Assembly: GCA_039105265.1 (NCBI GenBank)
Contig: JAPFFF010000020.1
Location: forward strand, 1,505,001-1,569,000
Length of the DNA: 64,000 bases
Reading direction: 5' to 3'
Source of the DNA: Tritrichomonas musculus
Lineage: Eukaryota; Parabasalia; Tritrichomonadida; Tritrichomonadidae
Program-made: the position numbers and the translations under genes
Notes under the pieces: generated by a model
What the model was told of the DNA's origin: nothing
Database searches by the model: none
What the model saw: only the letters and a program-made list of their open reading frames with translations
Shown here: positions 40,801-50,140 of the stretch, in pieces
Numbering within the stretch: the stretch's first letter is position 1
Layout of the letters: each line of letters opens with the position of its first letter

Positions 40801-42704
40801 ATGAAATAATAATGCATGATAAAACAACAGGTATTACAATTGAAAACAATATAGAAAAAGATGGCTTATTCTTTAAAATAAATGTAACACCAGGTCACGT
40901 TATTGATTTCATTCCAATATGCTCTAAAAATATATCACAATCTTTATGCTATATTAAGCAGACTTTCACTGATCAATCTGGATATGCTATATTTAGGTAT
41001 CCTGATAAGAATGGAATTACAATTCTTGATACAAATCTAACAGATCTTTTTGAACAAGAAGACAGACAAGGTCTGATTGAAGAGGCAATCAAGACAGATA
41101 AGTCATTCTATTATATGCAATCTTTTTCGAAACAAGTTCAAATTGATCGTATATACAAAACTAAGCTTGATTTGGTATTAAGAGTTATTGATGTCCAAGG
41201 CAAGTATAAAAAGTTTTGCATTGTCGATCCAAATGGATTTATCGTTCCTGTAAGTCGTCAATATTATACAGATGAATATGTAAATTTCATGCGTGAATAC
41301 AATATTCAAAGCAGTGATGAACGATATTATGACTTTTTATCAGGTGATAAAGATTCATGCATTTACGCAACTTATGCTGGATCGATTTTAAATGATACTG
41401 ATTTGAATGACACTGACTTTAATTACACCGATATGAATGACACTTATGGCGATATCGATGAACAATCATATAAATCAAATAAATTACTTTCAAATTATAT
41501 ACCACCTTTAGAAGAAAATTTGAATCCATCAATTAAAATATGTGACATTGCCAAATCGATCAAAGTTTCATATTACCAAGATATAACACAATTGATTCCT
41601 CCTGCAACTTTCAATTACACAATATTCACTACATCAAAAGTGTTTGAAAATGATTGGGTAAAGGATACTAATGAACTAAATAATAAAATACAGGAATACT
41701 TCCTCAGACTAAAACAGCAAAACGAAACAGACAATAATAACTCTCTCTATGTTCTTTATTTGCCATACGATGAATTCGACTTTAATACTTCACTTAATGA
41801 AAAAGAATACATTAGTGCAAACCATAATATGACAGTTCACTACAAATCTGGAAATTTGAATTATATTCTACCAGAAAAATACCACACAATTATAGACATA
41901 GAAGATTCAAATGAAATCAATCTTGATCTATATGGAAGAGGATCTCTTGAAATTAAAACAAAGAGTCAATCGATATTGAGAATTAATGGCAAATTGAATC
42001 TAGAATCAGTCGCGACAATTAAAGTTGATAAAGAAGTTAAACTCATAGAAATTGAAAATGTCATTGTAACAAACTACACTGAATTATATTCAATCAATAC
42101 AGACAACCAAAGTGTTCTAATAAGAATTGACAATCTTACTTTACTTGAACATTCAAAGGCAAATCTCACCAATATTGAGATCTCTAACGTTCTATACATC
42201 AAACAAACTGCCACTGCAATTCTTGATCAGACAGTAACTGTCAAAAACTCAGATTTATTAATCGAAATGGTTTATTATCAAAATGATTTGATTCCTATGA
42301 TTCAAGGTTCTTTATTAGAACCTCCAAAAACAATCTCAATTCGACGTAATGCTGAAAATGGCCCAAAGAACAACGAAGAATACTTGATTTTCGATGGAGA
42401 ATTTGATTGCCAAGCTTGGATTGATAGGATAGAATTCAGTAATTCATTATTCAGCACAACAAGATGTGCATCATACAATGATGATTTGAACGGAGTTCAA
42501 CTTTTGGCCCAAAAAGAGAATCGTGCATTTATTTCATTTGTAAAGAAGGATTCAACTGTATATATTGAAAAGTATGCAAACGGAGGATTTATTGCTATAA
42601 TTGTATTCACAGTTTTGGATATACTTATAATCGTTTCTATTACTACTTTTGTCATTTTGAGATTCTTTAGGAAAAGAGATGATGATAGCTCTACACAAGT
42701 ATAA
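37833..42704 (+). CDS. Large type I membrane protein, 1623 aa (right copy)
   Basis: The sequence equals the left copy except for Gln instead of Arg at residue 1426 (codon CAA against CGA). Signal peptide, beta-rich ectodomain, juxtamembrane FDCQAW motif, single transmembrane helix and basic/acidic tail are all present, so both copies look functional. The gene is divergent from the Gly-rich gene at 36055-37410 and convergent with the ankyrin array and DUF3447 gene beyond it. Doubling of an intact gene with its own promoter suggests a dosage effect, but that is inference. Confidence 0.85.
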   Translation: MYLCLLLSIAHCIISDQFKDLAARAIQNSTIKVPQGLRENTKYPGLYTFGNAVFTLLRVLSSSQTHDIKGYAVEKNYAAIVKRKNYNISDDFVLLDISKEEFYQMDEVVDSDDKVTIYKVTPIDMFMVFSDIDINPRKPLLTFKRGLNWDDSRNRPKLTSFGMFSAGIGAYFSLSAHARVRFKSIKKAEITMDISFLGKIGAELLVKKSEYTKYPDIPLIDDFDIPIPGFAISFKFLGLKFDFGLYVTIGAVLKDLEKNLKVDIDYFKGYQYTAKRYICIKRHGKSDSGWQTELTPIPSGNIVDGILEDLESNSIKGTLQFKQGVKLKAVIFSIISTELEIGLLEPFTIQFGFSPLACPFPFLYGRFELPLKAYFAFSGVIIKLRLFGKTKKYKLLKPYMKEWLLFHILKTRKHCLFDYRNNNDYAIYDNIDDGYDEDDFEDPLINETSTRYISLDVYSLYNRALTKSLISIQLNLSEYNTSTNTQVQLFEIRASPFEDITSKKSYFDASMVESRQNKRTSKISLCFWYYTGTNMVEKSNDYTFLLREYLRKDDGYSPLTIVNPKKTEKISLNFRLNELENLTLNEMYVPALKHGVLENTLEFGDKICMVIKDLDGNSTDYVDENAVFTTAGTLSLSLCDHGVYTYKDEYFQIKLVNINLPTDPDMETNVHYEILAEWGNNFENKSLIASNFSKTFRKGENIVYEDVIQKVRITDSMRLLITISYIHNYNMVVLKQPVSYSEILQIADTKTLVKTEPGNKISCTISANRFNPLVKISCSKANSTHRFITNVYELNSVKPSEYKPQTLRLRENQLYGVLELKKIHPNVQWAIIHLPLVQPLSNFTTMSDEYYQFPFDKDTIYIPFRRENVSIEEITINHVIQGSYIDEETLYFSSKYYKVDFSVTPIALVLVKAIHNQYSVTNVEGTKQTLIDYGDEYFSLLALEYEKDQTIIISSSLIIIDNEHPLAEKTIPNFPEWSSVVYHVWCERADEIIMHDKTTGITIENNIEKDGLFFKINVTPGHVIDFIPICSKNISQSLCYIKQTFTDQSGYAIFRYPDKNGITILDTNLTDLFEQEDRQGLIEEAIKTDKSFYYMQSFSKQVQIDRIYKTKLDLVLRVIDVQGKYKKFCIVDPNGFIVPVSRQYYTDEYVNFMREYNIQSSDERYYDFLSGDKDSCIYATYAGSILNDTDLNDTDFNYTDMNDTYGDIDEQSYKSNKLLSNYIPPLEENLNPSIKICDIAKSIKVSYYQDITQLIPPATFNYTIFTTSKVFENDWVKDTNELNNKIQEYFLRLKQQNETDNNNSLYVLYLPYDEFDFNTSLNEKEYISANHNMTVHYKSGNLNYILPEKYHTIIDIEDSNEINLDLYGRGSLEIKTKSQSILRINGKLNLESVATIKVDKEVKLIEIENVIVTNYTELYSINTDNQSVLIRIDNLTLLEHSKANLTNIEISNVLYIKQTATAILDQTVTVKNSDLLIEMVYYQNDLIPMIQGSLLEPPKTISIRRNAENGPKNNEEYLIFDGEFDCQAWIDRIEFSNSLFSTTRCASYNDDLNGVQLLAQKENRAFISFVKKDSTVYIEKYANGGFIAIIVFTVLDILIIVSITTFVILRFFRKRDDDSSTQV

Positions 42705-43124
42705 AATGAAATATGAATAGTTATTAAAAAATAAGAATTATATTATTATTATCATTATTGATTTTTTATCTGATTGATATCAATTGTACATATATCGTAT
42801 TTAATATCAACATTTTTTTTTTTTCCATTGAACCAAAAGATTTTTCAATATTATGAAAACATAGCACAAATGCTGAGTGAAAACTAAAATGAGGACTATT
42901 TGTTCATTTTATAAATAAATAATATAAATTATTCCAAAAGCCAAAGAGGTTGAATGGACATTTTCCTTTTTTAAAAAAAAGCAAATTAGTGTTACTGATA
43001 CAAAAAGATTTTTTCTCGCTCTCAAAAAGTGATATTTTAAGTGAAAAAAGTTTACAAAATTGATACTATTAAAGATTAAAATACAATTTTGATAATAATG
43101 TAGTAATTAATGTTTATTAATCAT
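42705..43124. other. Convergent 3' intergenic region (right copy)
   Basis: Counterpart of 29122-29538 with a handful of base changes and a different ATT-run length at about 42735. No gene is present. Confidence 0.6.
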
Positions 43125-44040
43125 TAAGTCTTCAATTTCTCGCCTTATGGCTTTGCTTTGATTTGTCGTTTAGATAGAATGTCAACAATTTCTAGATGGT
43201 CATTATCTAGGGCATGAATCAATGCCGTCTCATTAAATGCTGGCGTTAAATTCCATAAAACATTCTCGCTAAACTTCATTTTCTCGCTTTATGGTTTAGC
43301 TTTGATCGATCCTTTAGATAGAAGGTCAACAATTTCTGGATATTTTTTTTCTCTTGCATAGTCAATGGCAGTATTGTGAATAGATTATTTTAAAAATTCC
43401 ATAAATCATTCAATTTTGTTAATTTCATACAAAAAGTTAGATCTGAATATCATGAATGTTTTTGTTTTAAAATGTCCTGAATGCTGATATCAATGTCTTC
43501 TTGTCTTATTAATTGCTCAACAATTTCTTTTTTGCCATCATATGCAGCCCAAAGCAACGCAGTCATATTAAATGTTTGAGTTAAATTCCATAAATTATTC
43601 AATTTTTCAATTATATTAAAAAAGTTAGATTTGAATATTATGAATTTCTTTGATTTGAAATGTCTTGAATGTTGACATTAATGCCTTCTACTCGTAATAA
43701 TAATTGAATCATTTCTTTATTGCATTTTTCTGTCGCATAAATCAACGCCGTATTATTAAATGTTCGAGTTAAATTCCATAAATAATTCAAATTTCAAATA
43801 TAATTAAAAATAGTAGATTTGAATTTCATGAATGTCTTTGATTTAAAATGTCTTGAATGTTGACATCAATGCCTTCTTGTCTTAATAATAGTTCAACAAT
43901 TTCTTTATGGCCATTACTTGCAGCATAAATCAACGCCGTTCCATTAAATATTTGAGCTAAATTCCATAAAGAATCCAAATTCAAAATCAAATGAAAAAAG
44001 TTAGATTTGAATTTTATGAATGCTTTTGATTTAAAATGCT
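43125..44040 (-). repeat. Ankyrin-unit array, 188-bp period, out of frame (right copy)
   Basis: Mirror of the left array. Four 188-bp units and two degenerate ones run on the minus strand downstream of the DUF3447 frame, with the final frame ending at about 43127. The same off-by-one unit length is present, so the defect predates the palindrome. Confidence 0.8.
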
Positions 44041-44042
44041 AT

Positions 44043-45248
44043 TTAAATGATTGATGTTTTAATTATTGAATTTATGTCAATGGTTAATTCTGTTAAATAA
44101 AGTGTTACAAGTGTGTAATAATCAAATTCACATAAATAATGAAACATGTTTTTGTATTTCATGTTTGCTGGGAAAAAACAATAATTGTGAAATTGAACTG
44201 CATGTTGATAAAGATTGTCATAATAATTGTTTTCAATGTCTTTTTTGAGATCTTCTTCTTTCATTAAATACTCAATGATGTACTTTGAAACATCGTTGTG
44301 ATGACATTTAATCGATTCTTTAAGAATTATTTCATAATCATCAAATGGTGATTCTCCAAGAATAAATCCATATTTATTTTCTGGTGGTGAAACATGATTG
44401 TCTTCAAGATATCTGATCAGTTCTGAATTACAACTGTGAATAGCATAAATCCACATCGATGATGTCAGTTTAACTTCACCATTAAAACGCATGTATCGGA
44501 TGATATCAATAGAGCCATAAAATGACGCATATTCAATCAAACTAATAGATTCATTGTCAGTCAAAAATTGATTCGTTTCAAAGATAGATTTTATAATACA
44601 ACTTTCAAGTGAAATATTGTTTCGGTTGACATAAACTCCAAATTCTTTCACTTGATTATTTCGAATCAGTTCACATAAATAGCTGTCATTTTCTCCTTCT
44701 TTCCTTTTATCATAGAATTCCTCTGAAATTTCTTTATTCAATTTATCAAGAAATTCGTCTTCTTGTAAATTCGTGGTTTTATTTCGATATTTTTGAATGA
44801 ATTCTTTTGTGAGAAACGGTTTGATTTCTGGCAGAAAATATTCCCTGTAATTCTTTCTTCCAAAATCATAAATAAAGATTCGTGAAACAATGTATTCATC
44901 AATCATAATTACTCGTTCTTCAATAAGAAATAGAAGGATTCGCTTGTTATTTTTGAAAATTTCGAATATTTCTGAATTTGTAAAATATTTTTGGAGATCT
45001 TGCTTCATTCGTCCTAAAATTTGCTCAACCTTAAAAATAAAATTTGGAACACGTCGATGATTGTTTCCGATGGCATTTATTAGTTGTAATAATGATTTAA
45101 ATTTATATTTATCTTCTGTTAGATGATATTCACTGACAAGCTTAAAAAAATTATCTGAATTTTCTTCGGCGTTCGATTCATTTTCAAGAAACTCGAGAAG
45201 AATGCTCTGAATCGTTTTCATTTTCTCTTTCGTTTCTACAACATTCAT
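44043..45248 (-). CDS. DUF3447-ankyrin protein, DUF3447 part
   Basis: I place the start at ATG 45248 (MNVVETKEKMKTIQSILLEF) because paralogues start at the same point (MSFETFVEKMKSIQ, MNIEEYVGKMKSIQ). The longer frame from 45320 adds 24 residues that lack counterparts. The helical N-terminal half contains NSEIFEIFKNNKRILLFLIE. The DUF3447 core contains DDYLCEL-like (NDSYLCELIRNNQ), SLIEYASFYGSIDIIRYM, SSMWIYAIHS and a CEFDYYTLVTLYL end block. The frame stops after INSIIKTSII, just before an ankyrin-unit array whose units are out of frame, so as annotated the protein lacks ankyrin repeats. The family is abundant in trichomonads and its function is unknown. The gene is divergent from the BTB-F5/8C gene, about 90 bp away. 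Confidence 0.8.
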   Translation of the reverse strand: MNVVETKEKMKTIQSILLEFLENESNAEENSDNFFKLVSEYHLTEDKYKFKSLLQLINAIGNNHRRVPNFIFKVEQILGRMKQDLQKYFTNSEIFEIFKNNKRILLFLIEERVIMIDEYIVSRIFIYDFGRKNYREYFLPEIKPFLTKEFIQKYRNKTTNLQEDEFLDKLNKEISEEFYDKRKEGENDSYLCELIRNNQVKEFGVYVNRNNISLESCIIKSIFETNQFLTDNESISLIEYASFYGSIDIIRYMRFNGEVKLTSSMWIYAIHSCNSELIRYLEDNHVSPPENKYGFILGESPFDDYEIILKESIKCHHNDVSKYIIEYLMKEEDLKKDIENNYYDNLYQHAVQFHNYCFFPANMKYKNMFHYLCEFDYYTLVTLYLTELTIDINSIIKTSII

Positions 45249-45338
45249 TTTGTAAAAAAAAATTTGAATACAAAAATTTTTTCTTTCAAAAATATTTATA
45301 TTCCCACTTTTTGAGAACACAATAAACTTTGTAAAATA

Positions 45339-46685
45339 ATGTTGAAAAATAGCAAAATGGAATCAAGCAATTTCTCATTTGCATTAAGTTTAGAAAACAT
45401 GCAAAGGATATCATTCAGCAGATATGATAAAGATTTTACATTCATTGTTGATGGGAAACGATATGAAACGAGTCGTTTTGTTGCAGACCTTGTTTCTCCA
45501 AAGATTATGAACTATCATTATCAAGATGAAAGCATAAATGAATACATATTAAATATTAACAAACAAGGAGAGAGTAATACAGAACCAGATTACTTTTCAG
45601 AATTTCTTAATCTTGTCACCTTTAAATCAGTTAATATTGATGAAAAACGAGCTAACGTTTTCAGTGAATACTTCCTACAATTAGGGAATTTCGAAGAGTA
45701 CTTCAAACTTCAGCCTTATTTTTTTGATAATCTGACCACATCAAATGTTGTCAGCCGTTTGAACACCATCAGCAAAAAAGCGCATTTAATCGATTTTTCA
45801 CCAGTGAAGAAGATGATTGACTTTTGTTCTGAACATTTTGATGAAATTCCTCATAACGAACTTTTTGAGACTGAAATGACGACGATAGAAGAAATCATCA
45901 AGAATGAGAAACTGAAACTTGAATCAGAAGACAGTCTTGTTGAATTTTTGATTGAACTTTATGAGAGAAAGAAAGAAAGCGCCTTTTTATTTGAGTACGT
46001 TTATTTCAATGAAATTTCAAAAGAAACGATTGAAAAGTTTGTTGATGCATTCAGCATTGAATACATGACAAGTGGTGTGTGGAAATCGATCAGCATGAAA
46101 CTTACAGAGTCAAATAAAAGAAGATATGCTGATCAAAAAGCAACGAATAAAATTCAGGATAAAAAAAGTGCAGAAAAAACATTTCTTTTTGAAGGCCAAA
46201 ATTTCAATGGAATTGTCAAATATTTGACCGACAAAACAGGCGGGAACATCCACGACAACGGAACAATTGAAGTTACTGCTAACTTAGTTCTTGGAAGTAG
46301 TCATCCAAGAAACTTATTCGATTTCAATTCATCAAATGCGTACCAGGCCGATGGTGAAAGTAGTCAGAATGCAGAGGTTTGTTTTGACTTTAAAAATAGG
46401 AGGATTCAGCTGACAAGTTACTCAATAAAGACTGATGGCTGTCGCCATCTTCGGAACTGGGTTGTTGAGGTTTCAAATGACTGCAGCAGGTGGGAAGTGG
46501 TCGATCAGCATTCAAATGATCAATCATTAAACATCGAAGGCCAAGTTTGCACATTCAACACACGAGTTTTGGATTCATTTAGTCGCTTTGTCAGACTTCG
46601 TACGACAGGACCTAACTCGTCAAATGACTACTACACATTCTTTTACAATATTGAATTTTATGGAAAATTAAAGGAACCAATATGA
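45339..46685 (+). CDS. BTB-like and F5/8-type-C domain protein
   Basis: The 448-residue protein may start at 45339 or at the next Met (MESSNFSFALSLENMQ, 45357). An N-terminal BTB/POZ-like part has DFTFIVDGKRYETSRFVADL near residue 30, followed by a helical BACK-like region. A discoidin/F5-8C domain occupies about residues 285-445: GNIHDNGTIEVTA, RNLFDFNSSNAYQADGESSQ, VCFDFKNRRIQLTSYSIKTD, WVVEVSNDCSRWEVVDQHSN and a final FYNIEFYG. This architecture is a large trichomonad family. No signal peptide is seen, so it is probably intracellular; the ligand is unknown. The gene is intact. It lies just outside the palindrome arm and only its 3' flank is represented on the left (27040-27110). Confidence 0.85.
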   Translation: MLKNSKMESSNFSFALSLENMQRISFSRYDKDFTFIVDGKRYETSRFVADLVSPKIMNYHYQDESINEYILNINKQGESNTEPDYFSEFLNLVTFKSVNIDEKRANVFSEYFLQLGNFEEYFKLQPYFFDNLTTSNVVSRLNTISKKAHLIDFSPVKKMIDFCSEHFDEIPHNELFETEMTTIEEIIKNEKLKLESEDSLVEFLIELYERKKESAFLFEYVYFNEISKETIEKFVDAFSIEYMTSGVWKSISMKLTESNKRRYADQKATNKIQDKKSAEKTFLFEGQNFNGIVKYLTDKTGGNIHDNGTIEVTANLVLGSSHPRNLFDFNSSNAYQADGESSQNAEVCFDFKNRRIQLTSYSIKTDGCRHLRNWVVEVSNDCSRWEVVDQHSNDQSLNIEGQVCTFNTRVLDSFSRFVRLRTTGPNSSNDYYTFFYNIEFYGKLKEPI

Positions 46686-46866
46686 ATAAAATATTTTATC
46701 TACTGCTTTGAAATATTTATATTTTATTTATTTATTTATGTTTTTGATATTCTTTCCAAATATTATGACATGTTATATAAAAAACGATAATTTTCATTCA
46801 TTTCATAACAAAAATAATTAAAAAAAGCATTTTCTTATGAAGATGCTTTTATTTCAAACTTATTGA

Positions 46867-47511
46867 TTATTGAATAAAGTTAGTGTAAACTGGATTTTCT
46901 AATTTAGGGAAATTGACTCCATTTTTCTTTCCTAATTTAATGCATTTAATGAGCCATGCAATATTCCTTCCAAGTGTTCTCATTGTTTGAAGGCCTTCTA
47001 AATCTCTCTTTTGTTCATTTGGTGTAAAACCATGTGTTTCGTTCCAATATTGTGATGAAACGATTGGCATGTTTGAGATTGTGAAATATTGATTTAGTTG
47101 ATCAAATGTTGCTGAAGCTCCTCCTCTTCGGCAGTTAACAATTGCTGCTGCTAGTTTTCCATTGAAAAATGTATGTCCAGACATGGACTGAGAAAAGAAC
47201 AAACGGTCCATATAAGATGTAATACTTCCAGATACAGAAGCATAATGAACTGGTGAGCCAAATACAAAACCATCATAATTATTTTTATGCAAGAGTTTGA
47301 TAAATTCGTTAACTTTATCATTCTTGTACTTTTCGCAGAATCCTGTTTTTTCACATTGATGGCAACGACAGCATCCTGCTATTGGTTTTAGTCCAAGTTG
47401 AAAAATTTCTGTCTTGATTCCATTCTCATTTAGTGTCTTTTGAATTTCACTAAGAGCTGAAAATGTGCAGCCAATTTTATGTGTGCTTCCATTGACCAGA
47501 ATGATAGACAT
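46867..47511 (-). CDS. Iron-sulfur flavoprotein (NADPH-dependent FMN reductase fold)
   Basis: The 214-residue protein has a flavodoxin-like FMN reductase fold (PF03358 type): MSIILVNGSTHKIGCTF at the start for phosphate binding, then FVFGSPVHYASVSG and YMDRLFF. Between strands 2 and 3 lies a compact Cys motif with C47, C50, C53 and C59, the spacing of Isf proteins, which bind a 4Fe-4S cluster beside FMN. Known Isf proteins of archaea, anaerobic bacteria and T. vaginalis reduce oxygen, peroxide or xenobiotics. The protein starts directly with its first beta strand, so no hydrogenosomal presequence is visible and it may be cytosolic. TCATT lies 9 bases upstream of the ATG. It was probably acquired from bacteria. 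The gene is intact and follows the BTB gene tail to tail. Confidence 0.9.
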   Translation of the reverse strand: MSIILVNGSTHKIGCTFSALSEIQKTLNENGIKTEIFQLGLKPIAGCCRCHQCEKTGFCEKYKNDKVNEFIKLLHKNNYDGFVFGSPVHYASVSGSITSYMDRLFFSQSMSGHTFFNGKLAAAIVNCRRGGASATFDQLNQYFTISNMPIVSSQYWNETHGFTPNEQKRDLEGLQTMRTLGRNIAWLIKCIKLGKKNGVNFPKLENPVYTNFIQ

Positions 47512-47599
47512 CTTAAAAAAATGAAGTTTTCATTTGAGTGTCTTTTGAATTTTTTCAATTTATGGCTTTTAATTATTTAATGCATTAACAAAAATAAAT

Positions 47600-47622
47600 A
47601 AAAAAAAAAAAAAAAAAAAAAA
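47600..47622. repeat. Poly-A tract
   Basis: An A-run of about 22 bases upstream of the flavoprotein gene. Its length is unreliable. Confidence 0.7.
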
Positions 47623-47809
47623 TCATTTTTCTTTATTTCATAAATATATATCATTATATATATACAAGTATTTTGAATAAATTGAGTGATATAACATAAA
47701 TCATTCAAATCTCCTCAATTTTCAAGAATACGATATTTTTTTATGAAAAGTGATATAACATAAAATCTTAATAAAGTTTTAATAAGACCAACTTAATTTT
47801 AAAAAACAA

Positions 47810-48649
47810 ATCATGATAGAGGAGGGCAATTTTTTCTCATTGTTCGCCTTTTTTTGCGTTATGTAATTAATAAATTCAAAATTTTATTTTATATATAAAT
47901 AATATAAAAATAATTATATATAAATATTACTTTTGTGATTTGATTAAGGGCAATCGATGAAAATTGGAGATTCTTAATTTCAAGTAATTCAAGATAGATC
48001 AAATGATGATTTTAAAATATCTACTAATATAATTAGAATAAGCCAATTGAAATTCAATATTTTTACAAAATGGCTGAGATATAATCAGTTTTTGGAATTT
48101 TTACTGATGCTATTAAATCAAACATTGCCCCAAATTTAACACACCAAATCATTCGAAAACAATATATAAGATATATATGCGTATAATAAATCTATTTATT
48201 CGACTAAATCTCAAATCCCAACTACCAAATTTTTATTAGAGACATGATAAGTTACACTCGATCATTAGTTTTATACATTCTCCCAAGTAAATATATAAAT
48301 TGATTTAAAATACCGTATGAGTAATTATTTTTTAAATCTATATACATGATTAAATATGCAAGAATATTTATAAAATATTAATATCCCATCAAGAAATATT
48401 TGTAAAACTATAATACTAAAATTTGAAAAGAAAAAATTGAGAGAAAAAAATATTTGAATAGACATTCAAATTCGATTAATTTGGAATAAAACATTTTTAT
48501 CTCAATAATATAAATAAATTATAGAGATATTTTAGATAGAATAACTATTATATATTATATTAAATATTATATGCACTTATGAAAAATCCAAACCAATTAT
48601 ACTATGAGTTTTTTTGTTAAAAATAAGTTGACCCTCCTCTATCATGATA
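47810..48649. mobile_element. Candidate MITE with short inverted repeats
   Basis: ATCATGATAGAGGAGGG at 47810-47826 is matched in reverse complement (CCCTCCTCTATCATGAT) at 48632-48649, and similarity continues a few bases inward. The ~820-bp interior is AT-rich and non-coding. Inner ends GAGGAGGG/CCCTCCTC are each next to TA, so the true termini may be 47819 and 48639 with a TA duplication. Confidence 0.55.
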
Positions 48650-49110
48650 TGAAAAAATACTATTTAAAATTGAAAAGTTTTTGAATATTTTCTATATAAA
48701 TAAAAATATTTAATTTTAGAATTATCTTAAGATTTTTATTAAATAAATAGTTATTTTATAAATATTTAATCATAAAAAAATAAATATTTAATATAATGAA
48801 ATTGATTTTATTTATTCAATGTTATAATTATTACTTTATTTATTATTATTAGTTATTTGGTTTCTTGTATAATAAAATCATTATTCCTAAATTGATGCTT
48901 TTTCATTAAAAAAATTAGTGTACTTGTTGATTTATTTTGATTATTATTAATAATTTCAATACCTCCTAAATATATTAAGATAAAATCTAATGATGAATTA
49001 GTTAATAACTAATATCATTGATTAAATATTAACTAATCTCAAAAGGAAAAAAAATCAAGTCTAGAGATATCTTTTAGAAAATTATTCCTCATTTAATGAA
49101 AAATGCATTA
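48650..49110. other. AT-rich intergenic sequence
   Basis: No gene or repeat is recognised between the small inverted-repeat element and the second inverted duplication. Confidence 0.5.
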
Positions 49111-49529
49111 CTTAGCAATGAGAACATTAATTTGAACATTGGTAAATTCAATGGAAGTTATTCAAAAAGTAAAAAAGATAATCATTATTATTATCATTGC
49201 AATTAATAATCTGAAACTTAAATAGTGAAATATATATGTAGAAAAAAATCACAGTTCAATTTCAAGAACATCAAAATATGAACTTCACAGAAAAAAAAAT
49301 GTTCATCATTTCTAAATATCAGAAATTCAGCTGGTATATCCATCTTTGGTAGGAAATCACAAGTTAAATATCAAAGATATGGACTGAGATCATCTTTGCA
49401 AAGAAAGTTCAAAATCTATTTCATCCAGTTCCTGAATAAAAAGGTTCAATAATATCATAAAAAAATACTATTCTATTAAAAAATTAAAATATAATTTTGA
49501 TTGTAATGTAGTAATTAATTTTTATTAAT

Positions 49530-50140
49530 CATTAAGACTTTAATTTATTGCCTTAGGATTTTGCTTTGATCGGTCCTCTAGATAGAAGGTCAATAATTTC
49601 TCGATGATTTTTTTCTCTTGCATAATCAATGGCCATTTTGTAAAAAAAAATATTTCAAAATTTCATAAATCATTCAATTTTTCAATCCAATGAAAAAAGT
49701 TAGATTTGAATATAATCAAAAAAGTTAGATTTTAATATTATGAATGTTTTGATTTAAAATGTTTTGAATGTTGATATCAATGCCTTCTTGTCTTAGTAAT
49801 AGTTCAACAATTTCTTTATGACCTCTATTTGCAGCCCAAATCAACGCGGTATAATTAAATGTTCGAGTTAAATTCCATAAATAATTCAAGTTTTCAATTA
49901 TAATGAAAAAAGTTAGATTTGAATTTTATGAATATAATTAATATAAAATATTTTGAATATTGATATCAATGCCTTTTTGTCTTAGTAATAGTTCAACAAT
50001 TTCTTTATAGACTCTTATTGCAGTCAAAATCAACGCCGTATCATTAAATGTTCGAGTTAAATTCCATTAATCATTCAATTTTTCAATATAATCAAAAAAG
50101 TTAGATTTGAATTACATGAATGTTTTTGACTTAAAAAGAA
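49530..50140 (-). repeat. Degenerate ankyrin-unit array, about three units
   Basis: Ankyrin-unit landmarks on the minus strand lie near 50117, 49929 and 49741, about 188 bp apart, followed by a degenerate end. Units are out of frame with one another, as in the other arrays. Confidence 0.7.

Larger units (their letters stand above)
36165..44570. repeat. Palindrome 1, right arm (8406 bp)
   Basis: The reverse complement of 27677-36078. Outside 44570 the DUF3447 gene continues intact to its start codon, so this side is the ancestral arrangement. Confidence 0.95.
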
